From the NCBI GenBank assembly GCA_040217815.1, contig JBEHWI010000002.1, forward strand, positions 1 through 64,000: a stretch of 64,000 bases of DNA. The letters are read 5' to 3'. A program made the position numbers and the translations under genes. Shown one piece after another: positions 44,039 through 52,293 of this stretch (position 1 is its first letter; every line of letters starts with the position of its first letter). The notes beneath the pieces are model-generated. The model was not told where the DNA came from and searched no databases. It was given only the letters and a program-made list of their open reading frames with translations. Source of the DNA: UBA5314 sp040217815. Lineage in GTDB: Bacteria > Bacillota > Syntrophomonadia > Syntrophomonadales > Syntrophomonadaceae.

Positions 44039-44968
44039 TTATCTAAGAATTCTTCTGGCTCCGACATAGTGCTGCAGATAGTATCCTTCCTCCAGGGAAG
44101 AATAGATTACCCCTCCACTCCGTGGCGAGCTGGAGTGAATAAAATTACCGTTTCCAGAATATATCCCAGCATGGCTTATGCCTGATCCATTGCAATTAAA
44201 GAACACCAGGTCACCGGGCTTAAGGTCCTTCTTATCTACATGGGTCCCCACCGAAGCCTGGTCTGAGGCAGTGCGGGGAAGATCAATTCCATACTGACTG
44301 AATACGTACATGACAAATCCGGAGCAATCGAATCCCCCCGGGCTTGCTCCGCCGTATCTATACGGGGTCCCCAGGTGCTGGTCGGCAGTTTGCAGGATTT
44401 GCCCGGCCAAAACGCTTCCTCCTGCACGGCTGGGCGGGTTAGAGGACTCCTGACTATCATTATTCTCTTCCGGGGGAGCAGAATCATTGCTGGATACATC
44501 TTCTTGTTCTTGCTGATTCGCCGTATCTTCTTCCTCTGGTTCAACCGGCGCCTTCGGTGCAGAAGCACTTATCAACAATTTATCTCCCGGATGTATAGAA
44601 TCATTACTCAGATTGTTTAGTTTACGTAAATTTTCAACACTTATTCCATGCGCATTGGCTATCGACCACAGGCAATCGCCGGCCTTAACCACATAATACG
44701 TGCCGTTTGCATCCCCCTGAGCGCTGGAATTGTTCTGGGAAGTATTATTATCGTCAGGCTGAATGCGAAGCTTTTGTCCGACCTGGAGAAGGTCAGAACT
44801 GAGGTTGTTAAGGGCTTTAAGCTCGGAGACCAGCATATCGTACTTGCGGGCTATAGACCACAGGCTGTCTCCTGATTTTACTATATACACATCCCCACTA
44901 GCAGCTGCCGGAGCAGCACATGATAATAGGATGATCAACAACAAACTAAAAACTTTAAGGCGCTTCAT
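44039..44968 (-). CDS. Secreted LysM-NlpC/P60 endopeptidase
   Basis: The 309-residue protein has a signal peptide (LKVFSLLLIILLSCAAPAAA), two LysM domains (about 29-72 and 90-133), an acidic Asn/Ser/Glu linker and an NlpC/P60 domain with Cys in FDCSGFVMYV and His in HAGIYSGNG. It should cleave peptidoglycan stem peptides outside the cell. ATG at 44968 is used; a TTG at 44977 is possible. Confidence 0.9.
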   Translation of the reverse strand: MKRLKVFSLLLIILLSCAAPAAASGDVYIVKSGDSLWSIARKYDMLVSELKALNNLSSDLLQVGQKLRIQPDDNNTSQNNSSAQGDANGTYYVVKAGDCLWSIANAHGISVENLRKLNNLSNDSIHPGDKLLISASAPKAPVEPEEEDTANQQEQEDVSSNDSAPPEENNDSQESSNPPSRAGGSVLAGQILQTADQHLGTPYRYGGASPGGFDCSGFVMYVFSQYGIDLPRTASDQASVGTHVDKKDLKPGDLVFFNCNGSGISHAGIYSGNGNFIHSSSPRSGGVIYSSLEEGYYLQHYVGARRILR

Positions 44969-45023
44969 TCCATCCAACCCTTCTATATAGAATGTAATCC
45001 ATATAACATTCTACATTCGGGCC

Positions 45024-45049
45024 AAAATTCCTTCCATCTCAGGAATTTT
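45024..45049 (-). terminator. Terminator of the PHP gene
   Basis: AAAATTCCT and AGGAATTTT form a 9-bp stem with an 8-base loop just past the stop codon at 45059. It is AT-rich but well placed. Confidence 0.55.
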
Positions 45050-45058
45050 TTCTTCATT

Positions 45059-45895
45059 TTATGGTTTGGTTTTACATCTATAGGCTAATAATTCGTCGAA
45101 TTCTGCCTGCCTTATACCAGCACAACCCAGACGCCCCCTGCTCTCGGCACTTCCTGTTCCATGAAAATCTGAGCCCCCCGTTATCAAAAGCCCCTTACGG
45201 CGGGCTAAGGCAATATATTCGGCCAATTGTTCTTCGCTGTGTTCAGGATAGTATACTTCTATACCTTCAATCCCCATTTCGATAATTTGGGGAATGGCAT
45301 CCTGCTCTCTAACAAGTCCCGGGTGGGCCAGCACGCTGATCCCGCCCGCGTCCTTTATCAAAGATATGGCCTCTTCTGGAGTGAATTTATAGCGTGGCAC
45401 ATAGGCCGGCTTTCCCCGGCCTATATATTTATGAAAGGCTTCTTTAATGGAAAAAACATATCCTTTTTCCACAAGGGCCTGCGCCACATGCGGCCTTCCG
45501 ATCAAATCCCCCCGGGCAATTCTCTGGACCTGCTCAAAGCTGATATTTAATCCCATAATGCGCAAACGCTCCGCCATTTTCATGGCCCTCTCATAGCGGG
45601 CTGACCATATTTGGCGGAGGCGTTTGTTTAGTTTTTCATCTTCGTAATGGATAAAGTAACCCAGAATATGCAGTTCAGATTCCCTAAAATCCGTATTGAG
45701 CTCGATTCCAGGAATAAAAATAAGAGGCAAATCCCTTTCCGCTAGATAATCCCGGGCTGTTTTAATTCCCCCCAGGGTATCATGATCGGTCAAAGAAAAT
45801 CCTTTTAGCTTTGTTTGGGAAGCAGCTTCCACAACTTCTGTCGGGCTTAAGAGTCCATCAGATACTGTGGAATGAACATGCAAATCGTATAACAC
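45059..45895 (-). CDS. PHP-domain phosphoesterase
   Basis: The 278-residue protein has the PHP metal motifs DLHVHSTVSDG, LTDHDT, GIELNTD and a final GGSDFHG. The family includes the RNase AM/YciV type that degrades 3'-phosphoadenosine phosphate and short RNA. The start is GTG behind AAAAGGAG, and the inverted-repeat element at 45906 directly abuts this site, so promoter and leader come from the element or beyond. Confidence 0.88.
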   Translation of the reverse strand: MLYDLHVHSTVSDGLLSPTEVVEAASQTKLKGFSLTDHDTLGGIKTARDYLAERDLPLIFIPGIELNTDFRESELHILGYFIHYEDEKLNKRLRQIWSARYERAMKMAERLRIMGLNISFEQVQRIARGDLIGRPHVAQALVEKGYVFSIKEAFHKYIGRGKPAYVPRYKFTPEEAISLIKDAGGISVLAHPGLVREQDAIPQIIEMGIEGIEVYYPEHSEEQLAEYIALARRKGLLITGGSDFHGTGSAESRGRLGCAGIRQAEFDELLAYRCKTKP

Positions 45896-45905
45896 TTCAT
45901 TCTCC

Positions 45906-46180
45906 TTTTGACGCCCATTGACGGGCTAATACGGCGGTGCCAGGACGGCAAGGAGCCGTGAGACGCCCATGGACGGGCTAATGCGGCGACGTTCATGGAC
46001 GAACTAGTGCAGCGATGCCAGGATGGCAGAGAGCTGCCGGTACCAGGACGGCAAGGAGCTGACGCCCATTGACGGGCTAATGCGGCGGTGGCAGGACGCC
46101 AAGGAGCCGCCGCCCGCCGTGCATCACCCTGCGAAAATTTTTCTCGACGTATAACTAAAGTTTTAGGCGTTTCAGACACT
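45906..46180. mobile_element. Truncated MITE-like element abutting the PHP gene
   Basis: Modules GACGCCCATTGACGGGCTAA and CAGGACGGCAAGGAGCCG recur as at 8834-9068. The right end keeps a degenerate copy of the terminal repeat (AAATTTTTCTCGACG then CCTAAAAC on the complement). The left terminal repeat is missing; the core joins the AAAAGGAG ribosome site directly. The flanks to 46280 hold no gene. Confidence 0.65.
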
Positions 46181-46280
46181 TTGCTTTATAATAGCAAAAA
46201 ATGTCCTGCCCTTTTCATTATATGTTTAAATATCCTGGTTTGTTTACCATTAAAATCCAGGTGCTTTTTGAATTAGAAAC

Positions 46281-47207
46281 TTATATAAGATTGTGTATCA
46301 CGCGCAAGGCATTACCCGACAGGATCAATTCTATCTCTTTCTTGTTGAAGCCGCGGTATTCCAGCAGGCTGGGCATATCAGCATAGGCCCCTACGGAGGG
46401 TAATACTATATTTTCAGCCCCATCAAAATCAGAGCCCAAGGCCACAGACTCAACACCTACCAATTCTGCTGCATATACCAGATGGTCAATAAAGTCTTGT
46501 GGCCGTACCGGCCCGGTTTCCTTGACAAAATCGCTCACCTGGGTGAATCCTATTACACCACCGTTTTGGGCAAGAGCCTTTAACTGGTCGTCTTTGAGGT
46601 TGCGGCGGTGAGGGCAGAGATGGTAGGCATTGGCATGAGTAACTAAAAGCGGTTTATCATAAAACTCGATAACTTCGAAGAAGGAGCGTGGAGCAATATG
46701 GGCCAGATCCAATATAATATCCATTTGGTTCACCATTTTTATAAGTGCCCGTCCCAGGGGAGTCAAGCCGCTTTTCTCTTCCGGGGCATCCACTCCTCCA
46801 GCAAGAAGATTGGGAGGATTCCAGGTCAGGGCCAGGCTTCTCAATCCCAGCTCATACAGCAGGTAGATTAGTTCGAGATCGGCTCCCAGGGCCTCTGCTC
46901 CCTCCAGATGAATTACACCTGCGAGCTTGCCCCGGTTGGCCTGATCGTCAAGCTGTTCAGAGTGAGTTAGCGGGTAAATATAGTCTGGATACTCCTTATA
47001 GGCCTTTAAGAGCCGGGTAGTTTGCAGTAGAATTTTGCGCATGCAGACGTCAGCCTCGTCCGGGTTGGTGAAGAGGGAGAAGAATTGCACCTGCTGACCT
47101 ACCTGCAAAGCTCGTTTTATATCAAAATGATAAGGATTATTATATAAGGAATAATCCCCTTCAACCAACTTTGATAATATATCGCAATGTAGATCGATTA
47201 TTTTCAT
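46281..47207 (-). CDS. Membrane dipeptidase (renal dipeptidase family)
   Basis: The 308-residue amidohydrolase has DLHCDILSKL at the front, GAEAL, VTHANAYHLCPHRRNL and GSDFDGAENI, the two-zinc site of peptidase family M19. Without a signal peptide it is probably cytoplasmic and cleaves dipeptides, perhaps D-amino acid containing. It has its own upstream region. Confidence 0.93.
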   Translation of the reverse strand: MKIIDLHCDILSKLVEGDYSLYNNPYHFDIKRALQVGQQVQFFSLFTNPDEADVCMRKILLQTTRLLKAYKEYPDYIYPLTHSEQLDDQANRGKLAGVIHLEGAEALGADLELIYLLYELGLRSLALTWNPPNLLAGGVDAPEEKSGLTPLGRALIKMVNQMDIILDLAHIAPRSFFEVIEFYDKPLLVTHANAYHLCPHRRNLKDDQLKALAQNGGVIGFTQVSDFVKETGPVRPQDFIDHLVYAAELVGVESVALGSDFDGAENIVLPSVGAYADMPSLLEYRGFNKKEIELILSGNALRVIHNLI

Positions 47208-47256
47208 ATATGCTCGTCTCCTTTATACACAATTAAGATATGTTAAATATAAACAA

Positions 47257-47276
47257 AAACCTGCTTGTTTAAGCAG
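47257..47276 (-). terminator. Terminator of spoVS
   Basis: ACCTGCTT and AAGCAGGT pair around GTTT, followed on the minus strand by TTTTTGTTT, 30 bases past the spoVS stop. Confidence 0.85.
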
Positions 47277-47309
47277 GTCGTATTTTCTATAAATAGCTTA
47301 ATATATCAT

Positions 47310-47570
47310 CTAGCGGGGTTCAATAATCAGCTTGATCGCGGTTCGTTCTTCACCGTCAATCATAATATCGGTAAAGGCGGGTATACATATGAGGTCCATT
47401 CCACTGGGAGCCACAAATCCTCTGGCGATGGCTATAGCCTTGATTGCCTGATTAATCGCGCCAGCCCCAATGGCTTGTATCTCGGCCGCACCTTTTTCTC
47501 TCAAGACCCCTGCAAGTGCACCAGCCACCGAATTGGGACTGGACTTGGCTGAAACCTTTAAAACTTCCAT
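47310..47570 (-). CDS. spoVS: Stage V sporulation protein S
   Basis: The 86-residue Alba-like protein starts MEVLKVSAKSSPNSVAGALAGVLREKG, an almost invariant family sequence. It is required for spore coat assembly and dehydration in Bacillus. It is followed by an intrinsic terminator and lies downstream of ymdB in the usual Firmicute order. It marks the organism as a likely spore former. Confidence 0.96.
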   Translation of the reverse strand: MEVLKVSAKSSPNSVAGALAGVLREKGAAEIQAIGAGAINQAIKAIAIARGFVAPSGMDLICIPAFTDIMIDGEERTAIKLIIEPR

Positions 47571-47695
47571 CAGAAAACCTCCCTCAAAAAAAATACAAAT
47601 ACAATCACGTTAGTTGCTCTATATCTCTACATCTATATTCTAATAACATACGGTAATTCCTCTTTTTAGAGAGGCCTATTTGGATATTTTTTCTA

Positions 47696-48484
47696 TCACA
47701 GCTTCCTATCCTGCGAGAAACGTTCGATCTTGATCACATGCTTGTCGGCATTGCTGATTTCCATGAAAATCCCCTGAATTTGGACAGGCCCTTTGGCCAC
47801 CTCCAGGCGAACCGGTCTCTGGGTTAAGAACTTTTTTATTACCTGCTCTTTGTTCATACCCAGAATTGAATCAATGGGCCCGGTCATTCCCAGGTCTGAT
47901 ATATAAGCGGTTCCACCTCCCAATACGGTTTCATCAGCCGTTTGAATATGGGTGTGAGTACCCAGGACTGCTGTAACCCTGCCGTCAAAATAATAGGCAA
48001 AAGCCCTTTTTTCCGACGTTGCTTCAGCGTGAAAGTCAATAAGACAAATGTCCCATTGCCCATTTATATTATTTAGTATCTCATTTGTTTTGTGAAAGGG
48101 ACATTCCAGGGCATCCATAAAAACCCGCCCTGATGCATTTATAACCGCTATCCGGCCATCGGGCGTTGCAAAGATATTGTATCCCCGCCCGGGGGTGTCC
48201 GGCGGGTAATTGCAGGGACGAATCAAGCGTGGTTGGTCGTCTATGAGGTCAAATATTTCCTTGTTGTCCCATACGTGATTTCCCATGGTGAGAACATCGA
48301 TACCGGAAGATAAGAGTTCATCAGTCACCTCGTGATTAATTCCCCGGCCTCCGGCAGCATTTTCTCCATTGGCCACCGTAAAATCAACCGCGTACCTGTC
48401 TTTGATTTCCCAGAGCATCTCTTTTACCGCTCTGCGCCCCGGCCTTCCGACTATGTCTCCTATTACCAATATCCTCAAAAGCAA
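47696..48484 (-). CDS. ymdB: 2',3'-cyclic-nucleotide 2'-phosphodiesterase YmdB
   Basis: The 262-residue metallophosphatase has GDIVGRPGR, NGENAAGGRGI, MGNHVWDN, DFHAEATSEK and GTHTHIQTAD, the metal ligands of the YmdB family. In Bacillus it affects biofilm and sporulation decisions. It lies between rny and spoVS, the conserved neighbourhood. Confidence 0.94.
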   Translation of the reverse strand: MLLRILVIGDIVGRPGRRAVKEMLWEIKDRYAVDFTVANGENAAGGRGINHEVTDELLSSGIDVLTMGNHVWDNKEIFDLIDDQPRLIRPCNYPPDTPGRGYNIFATPDGRIAVINASGRVFMDALECPFHKTNEILNNINGQWDICLIDFHAEATSEKRAFAYYFDGRVTAVLGTHTHIQTADETVLGGGTAYISDLGMTGPIDSILGMNKEQVIKKFLTQRPVRLEVAKGPVQIQGIFMEISNADKHVIKIERFSQDRKL

Positions 48485-48577
48485 TAACCTCCATAAATTA
48501 CCTCTTTGAAGTAAATTCTACCACAATATTATGTGTTATTTTTTTACATTTCTGTTTATTATATTTCGTCCAAAAAA

Positions 48578-48608
48578 GAAAAGCAAGGCCATTAAAACCC
48601 TGCTTTTC
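48578..48608 (-). terminator. Terminator of rny
   Basis: GAAAAGCAAGG and CCCTGCTTTTC pair with one mismatch around a nine-base loop, followed on the minus strand by TTTTTTGG, 18 bases past the rny stop. Confidence 0.8.
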
Positions 48609-48626
48609 AAATCAAACCAACTTTGA

Positions 48627-50168
48627 TTACTTGGCAAATTCAACGGAACGCGTTTCCCGAATAACTACCACTTTTATCTGTCCCGGGTAATCCAAATCTT
48701 GTTCAACTTTCTGAGCAATATCGCGGGCCAGTTTTATTGAGGCGAGATCGTCTATTTCATCGGGTTTGACAATGATTCGAACTTCGCGTCCTGCCTGAAT
48801 GGCAAAGGACCGGTCCACTCCTACGAAGGAATCCGCCAGGGCCTCCAATTTTTCCAGCCGCTTTATGTAGGCTTCCAGGGTTTCCCTTCTGGCACCCGGC
48901 CTCGAAGCTGATACGGCGTCGGAAGCCTGTACCAGAACTGCTTCAACGCTTTCCGGATCAACGTCTCCATGATGGGCGGCTATGGCGTGAACTACATCCT
49001 TGCTTTCACGGTACTTTTTAGCCAGATCCACGCCTATTTCCACGTGGGGTCCTTGAACCTCATGATCCACTGCTTTTCCAATATCGTGGAGCAGTCCAGC
49101 CCGCTTGGCCAACATTACATCCACATCGAGTTCGGCGGCCATAACTCCAGCCAGATGGGCTACCTCAATAGAGTGTTTGAGAACATTCTGACCATAGCTG
49201 GTACGGTACTTCAACCTGCCCAGGAGCCTGATAATTTCGGGATGCAATCCATGGACTCCCACCTCAAACGCGGCCTGTTCACCGACTTCCCGTAGCTCCT
49301 GCTCAATCTCTTTCTGGGCCTTTTCCACCATTTCTTCTATGCGAGCAGGGTGTATTCTTCCGTCAGATACCAGGTTGTCCAGGGCCACCCGGGCAACTTC
49401 CCGGCGAATAGGGTCAAAAGAGGAGAGTATAACCGCTTCCGGGGTGTCATCGATAATCAAATCAACTCCAGTAAGGGTTTCAAAGGTTCTAATATTCCTG
49501 CCTTCCCGACCAATTATGCGCCCCTTCATTTCATCGTTGGGCAGAGCCACAACCGACACGGTTGTTTCAGATACTACATCGGCAGCACATTTTTGAATAG
49601 CCAGAGAGAGTACATTTTTAGCCCTTTTATCGGCCTCTTCTTTGGCCTCCGCCTCCAGTGATTTGATCATTACGGCCGTCTCCTGGCGGATTTGCTGCTC
49701 TACATTATATAGCAAAAGTTCTTTGGCTTCCTCGGAGCTCAATCCGGACAGGCGTTCAAGCTCTTTAAGCTGCTGGGTGAGAATCATCTGCAGATCGTGC
49801 TGGGTCTTTTCTATTACTTTCTCTTTATCGCTTAAACCCTGTTCCTTCTTCTCCATGTTTTCACTTTTCCGGTCCAGCATTTCTTCCTTTTGAAGAATAC
49901 GCCTTTCAATCCGGTCCAGTTCCCGGCGGCGATCCCGGATTTCTTTTTCCGAATCTTGCCGGTTGCGATGGATTTCCTCCTTGGCTTCCAACAGGATTTC
50001 TTTTTTCTGGGCTTCTACTTCTTTACCGGCTTCATCCAGGATACGTTTGGCTTCCTCTTCAGCCGCTCCGATTCTGCCTTCAGCCAGAATTTTGCGTAAA
50101 TAATAACCAGAAATTAATCCTACCACCAAAAAAACTGTCATTACTATAACAATTACGTAGTTATCTAT
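48627..50168 (-). CDS. rny: Ribonuclease Y, apparent ATA start
   Basis: The 513-residue membrane endonuclease starts mRNA decay. It has an N-terminal membrane helix (TVFLVVGLISGYYL), a long coiled coil (about 25-190), a KH domain (LPNDEMKGRIIGREGRNIR) and an HD domain (AGLLHDIGKAVD). The perfect ribosome site AAGGAGGTG at 50174-50182 is correctly spaced only for ATA at 50168 (reading M-DNYVIVIVM). GTG at 50177 lies inside that site and ATG at 50141 is too far. Confidence 0.9.
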   Translation of the reverse strand: MDNYVIVIVMTVFLVVGLISGYYLRKILAEGRIGAAEEEAKRILDEAGKEVEAQKKEILLEAKEEIHRNRQDSEKEIRDRRRELDRIERRILQKEEMLDRKSENMEKKEQGLSDKEKVIEKTQHDLQMILTQQLKELERLSGLSSEEAKELLLYNVEQQIRQETAVMIKSLEAEAKEEADKRAKNVLSLAIQKCAADVVSETTVSVVALPNDEMKGRIIGREGRNIRTFETLTGVDLIIDDTPEAVILSSFDPIRREVARVALDNLVSDGRIHPARIEEMVEKAQKEIEQELREVGEQAAFEVGVHGLHPEIIRLLGRLKYRTSYGQNVLKHSIEVAHLAGVMAAELDVDVMLAKRAGLLHDIGKAVDHEVQGPHVEIGVDLAKKYRESKDVVHAIAAHHGDVDPESVEAVLVQASDAVSASRPGARRETLEAYIKRLEKLEALADSFVGVDRSFAIQAGREVRIIVKPDEIDDLASIKLARDIAQKVEQDLDYPGQIKVVVIRETRSVEFAK

Positions 50169-50220
50169 CTCGTTCACCTCCTTATGGTATATTAATTTTT
50201 TACGTGTCTTTAGACACAAA

Positions 50221-50243
50221 AAAACCGAGTAGCTACTCGGTTT
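50221..50243 (-). terminator. Terminator between recA and rny
   Basis: AAACCGAGTAG and CTACTCGGTTT form an 11-bp perfect stem followed on the minus strand by seven T. It ends any transcript from recA or from the region 50246-50529. Confidence 0.88.
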
Positions 50244-50245
50244 AG

Positions 50246-50529
50246 TTGAACCCAGATAAACTCGCCTATTCCCAATACCAGACTTTTTTTATCCTAAACT
50301 TCATATTCACTTTACTAAAGGTTATGGATGAAGCTTAGTACATACTGACTGTGTTGAATTCAACCCTGCCACTGGCAAACATCTATATCATATCCGGCCT
50401 AACAGCTGCCGGTTTCACCTCAGGGACCCTTGAATTACACGCCAGATCCTGGCTTTTCTATGGTTAAGTCACGAGTTATGACTGCTCAACTGAACCTTAT
50501 TAAAATTTTAGTTAGTTTCCAGATGAGTG
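50246..50529 (-). ncRNA. Candidate structured RNA or leader between recA and rny
   Basis: The 284 bases contain no open frame of note. On the minus strand several local hairpins are visible: GCCAG-GAT-CTGGC, CCGGC-AGCTGTTAG-GCCGG and the palindrome GTTGAATTCAAC. The segment ends in a strong terminator. It could be the 3' tail of recA mRNA, a small RNA or an rny leader. No known riboswitch signature was recognised. Confidence 0.35.
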
Positions 50530-51552
50530 TCAAGCTTCCTCTGTTTGACTGCCCGTATTGCTGGCGATTTTGGAGCTCTTTATCTTCTGTTCCAGTGATA
50601 AACAGAACTCGGCATTGTTTTTCAAGTATTCCTTGGCATTTTCCCGCCCCTGCCCCAGACGCTCCCCTTCATAGGAGTACCAGGAACCGCTTTTCTGAAT
50701 GACATCCAGGGTGCAGGCTATATCCAAAAGATCTCCCTCCCGAGAGATGCCGGAACCATACATTATATCAAATTCGGCCGTCTTGAAAGGAGGCGCCACT
50801 TTGTTTTTAACCACTTTGACCTTGGTGCGGGCGCCGGATATATCAGTTCCCTGTTTGATTGCCTCACCTTTGCGAACTTCAACGCGAACTGAGGAATAAA
50901 ACTTTAAGGCCCTTCCGCCGGTAGTCGTTTCCGGATTGCCATAAATCACCCCGACTTTTTCCCGAATCTGGTTGATAAAAATGACGCAGGCTCTGGATTT
51001 GCTTATATGTCCGGTCAGTTTGCGCAAGGCCTGGGACATGAGGCGGGCCTGCAGACCCACATGCACATCACCCATTTCCCCGTCGAGTTCGGCTTTGGGC
51101 ACCAGGGCCGCCACTGAATCCACCACCACCACATCAATGGCTCCGCTTCTTACCAGGGCCTCGGTAATTTCCAGGGCCTGCTCCCCTGAATCAGGCTGGG
51201 CGACCAGCAGGTTCTCAATATCCACACCCAGGTTTTTGGCATAAAGCGGGTCCAGGGCATGCTCGGCATCGACAAACGCGGCCATGCCACCCTGCCTCTG
51301 GGCCTGGGCAATTGCATGCAAGGCTACCGTAGTTTTACCGGAAGATTCCGGGCCAAATACCTCAATTACTCTACCGCGCGGAAAGCCGCCAACCCCTAAA
51401 GCTATGTCAAGCGACATACAGCCGGTGGATATAACTTCAATGTTCATGGCCGAGGCCTCGCCCAATCGCATAATAGACCCCTTGCCGAACTGCCTTTCGA
51501 TACTCTTAATGGCACTGTTTATAGCCTCTGTTCTCCCTTGATTTGCATCCAC
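50530..51552 (-). CDS. recA: RecA recombinase
   Basis: The 340-residue ATPase mediates strand exchange and the SOS response. It has Walker A GPESSGKTT, KAEL-containing VDSVAALVPKAELDGEMGD, the MAW-like IFINQIREKVGV and GGRALKFYSSVRVEVRK. The GTG at 51552 follows GAGGAGGG correctly; an ATG at 51573 is the alternative and would put the ribosome site inside the gene. The conserved order cinA-thpR-recA-rny-ymdB-spoVS is kept. Confidence 0.97.
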   Translation of the reverse strand: MDANQGRTEAINSAIKSIERQFGKGSIMRLGEASAMNIEVISTGCMSLDIALGVGGFPRGRVIEVFGPESSGKTTVALHAIAQAQRQGGMAAFVDAEHALDPLYAKNLGVDIENLLVAQPDSGEQALEITEALVRSGAIDVVVVDSVAALVPKAELDGEMGDVHVGLQARLMSQALRKLTGHISKSRACVIFINQIREKVGVIYGNPETTTGGRALKFYSSVRVEVRKGEAIKQGTDISGARTKVKVVKNKVAPPFKTAEFDIMYGSGISREGDLLDIACTLDVIQKSGSWYSYEGERLGQGRENAKEYLKNNAEFCLSLEQKIKSSKIASNTGSQTEEA

Positions 51553-51642
51553 CCCGAAGCCCTCCTCAAACATATGTTCGCCCTTTGATTATATTCCACC
51601 CCGACTGCCCGTGTCAATCAATAAAGTGCATTAAACCTCATT

Positions 51643-52203
51643 TTAGCCCTCCAGCCGGTAGCTTTCCACAACCGAGTAATGGGGTCCCCGGGATGACAAC
51701 TTGCTCTCCATGAGCAGAAATTGATCCACCGTGAAGCTATGTTCCTCGCCGCGTTTGTTGACTCCCGCCGCTTTAAGCTGCAATTCGGCCAAGCCGAGAT
51801 CCGAGCGGATACGTCCCAGAGTGAGATGAAAGCTGCGCTTTTTTTCAGGATCAAAACCGAGTTCGGTAAGGTACGCATCTACCCTTTCCCCTAGAAAATC
51901 TGCTTTATCCATCTCTCCGTAAACACCCACCCAGATCACCCGCGGACGGCCGCGGCTGGGGAAAAACCCCAGGCCCCTGGTTGAAATGTTAAACACCGGG
52001 CAAGCCTCGGCTACGGTCTTCAACCTTTTTTTTATTTCGCCGAGTGAAGCCGGATCCACTTCGCCCAGGAATTTAAGGGTCAAGTGGTAATTGGTTTTCT
52101 CTACCCATTTAACATCAGGGTGGTTCATATCCATTTCATTCCGGACCAATGCTGCATAGTCTTTAACCGCATCAGTGACCGGAATGGCTATAAACAATCT
52201 CAT
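51643..52203 (-). CDS. thpR: RNA 2',3'-cyclic phosphodiesterase
   Basis: The 186-residue 2H phosphoesterase has its two catalytic H-L-T-L motifs, NYHLTLKFLG and SFHLTLGRI. GGGGGAGGAAG lies six bases before the ATG at 52203. A longer frame would begin inside the palindromic element at 52223 and is rejected. It lies between recA and cinA. Confidence 0.93.
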   Translation of the reverse strand: MRLFIAIPVTDAVKDYAALVRNEMDMNHPDVKWVEKTNYHLTLKFLGEVDPASLGEIKKRLKTVAEACPVFNISTRGLGFFPSRGRPRVIWVGVYGEMDKADFLGERVDAYLTELGFDPEKKRSFHLTLGRIRSDLGLAELQLKAAGVNKRGEEHSFTVDQFLLMESKLSSRGPHYSVVESYRLEG

Positions 52204-52222
52204 GCGTTGCTTCCTCCCCCGG

Positions 52223-52293
52223 CTAGTGGTCTGTAACATCTAAAGAGTTAGGTTATCCGCCGAGCCAAATTTTTAGGTGTTACAGACCACTAG
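52223..52293. repeat. 71-base palindromic element between cinA and thpR
   Basis: CTAGTGGTCTGTAACATCT at the left and AGGTGTTACAGACCACTAG at the right are inverted copies with one mismatch (18 of 19), and weaker pairing continues inward. The right arm overlaps the 3' end of cinA. A third half-site, TAGTAGTCTGTAACACCT, is at 53565-53582 upstream of cinA. The arrangement looks like the ends of a short transposable element. Confidence 0.7.

Noticed and set aside
45906..46180. CRISPR-like array
   Set aside because: Modules are irregular in spacing and degenerate, show no unique spacers of constant length and no cas genes are nearby.
52204..52239. Longer thpR start at the palindrome
   Set aside because: The ATG at 52239 lies in the inverted repeat, lacks a ribosome site and adds residues absent from the family; the ATG at 52203 has an ideal site.
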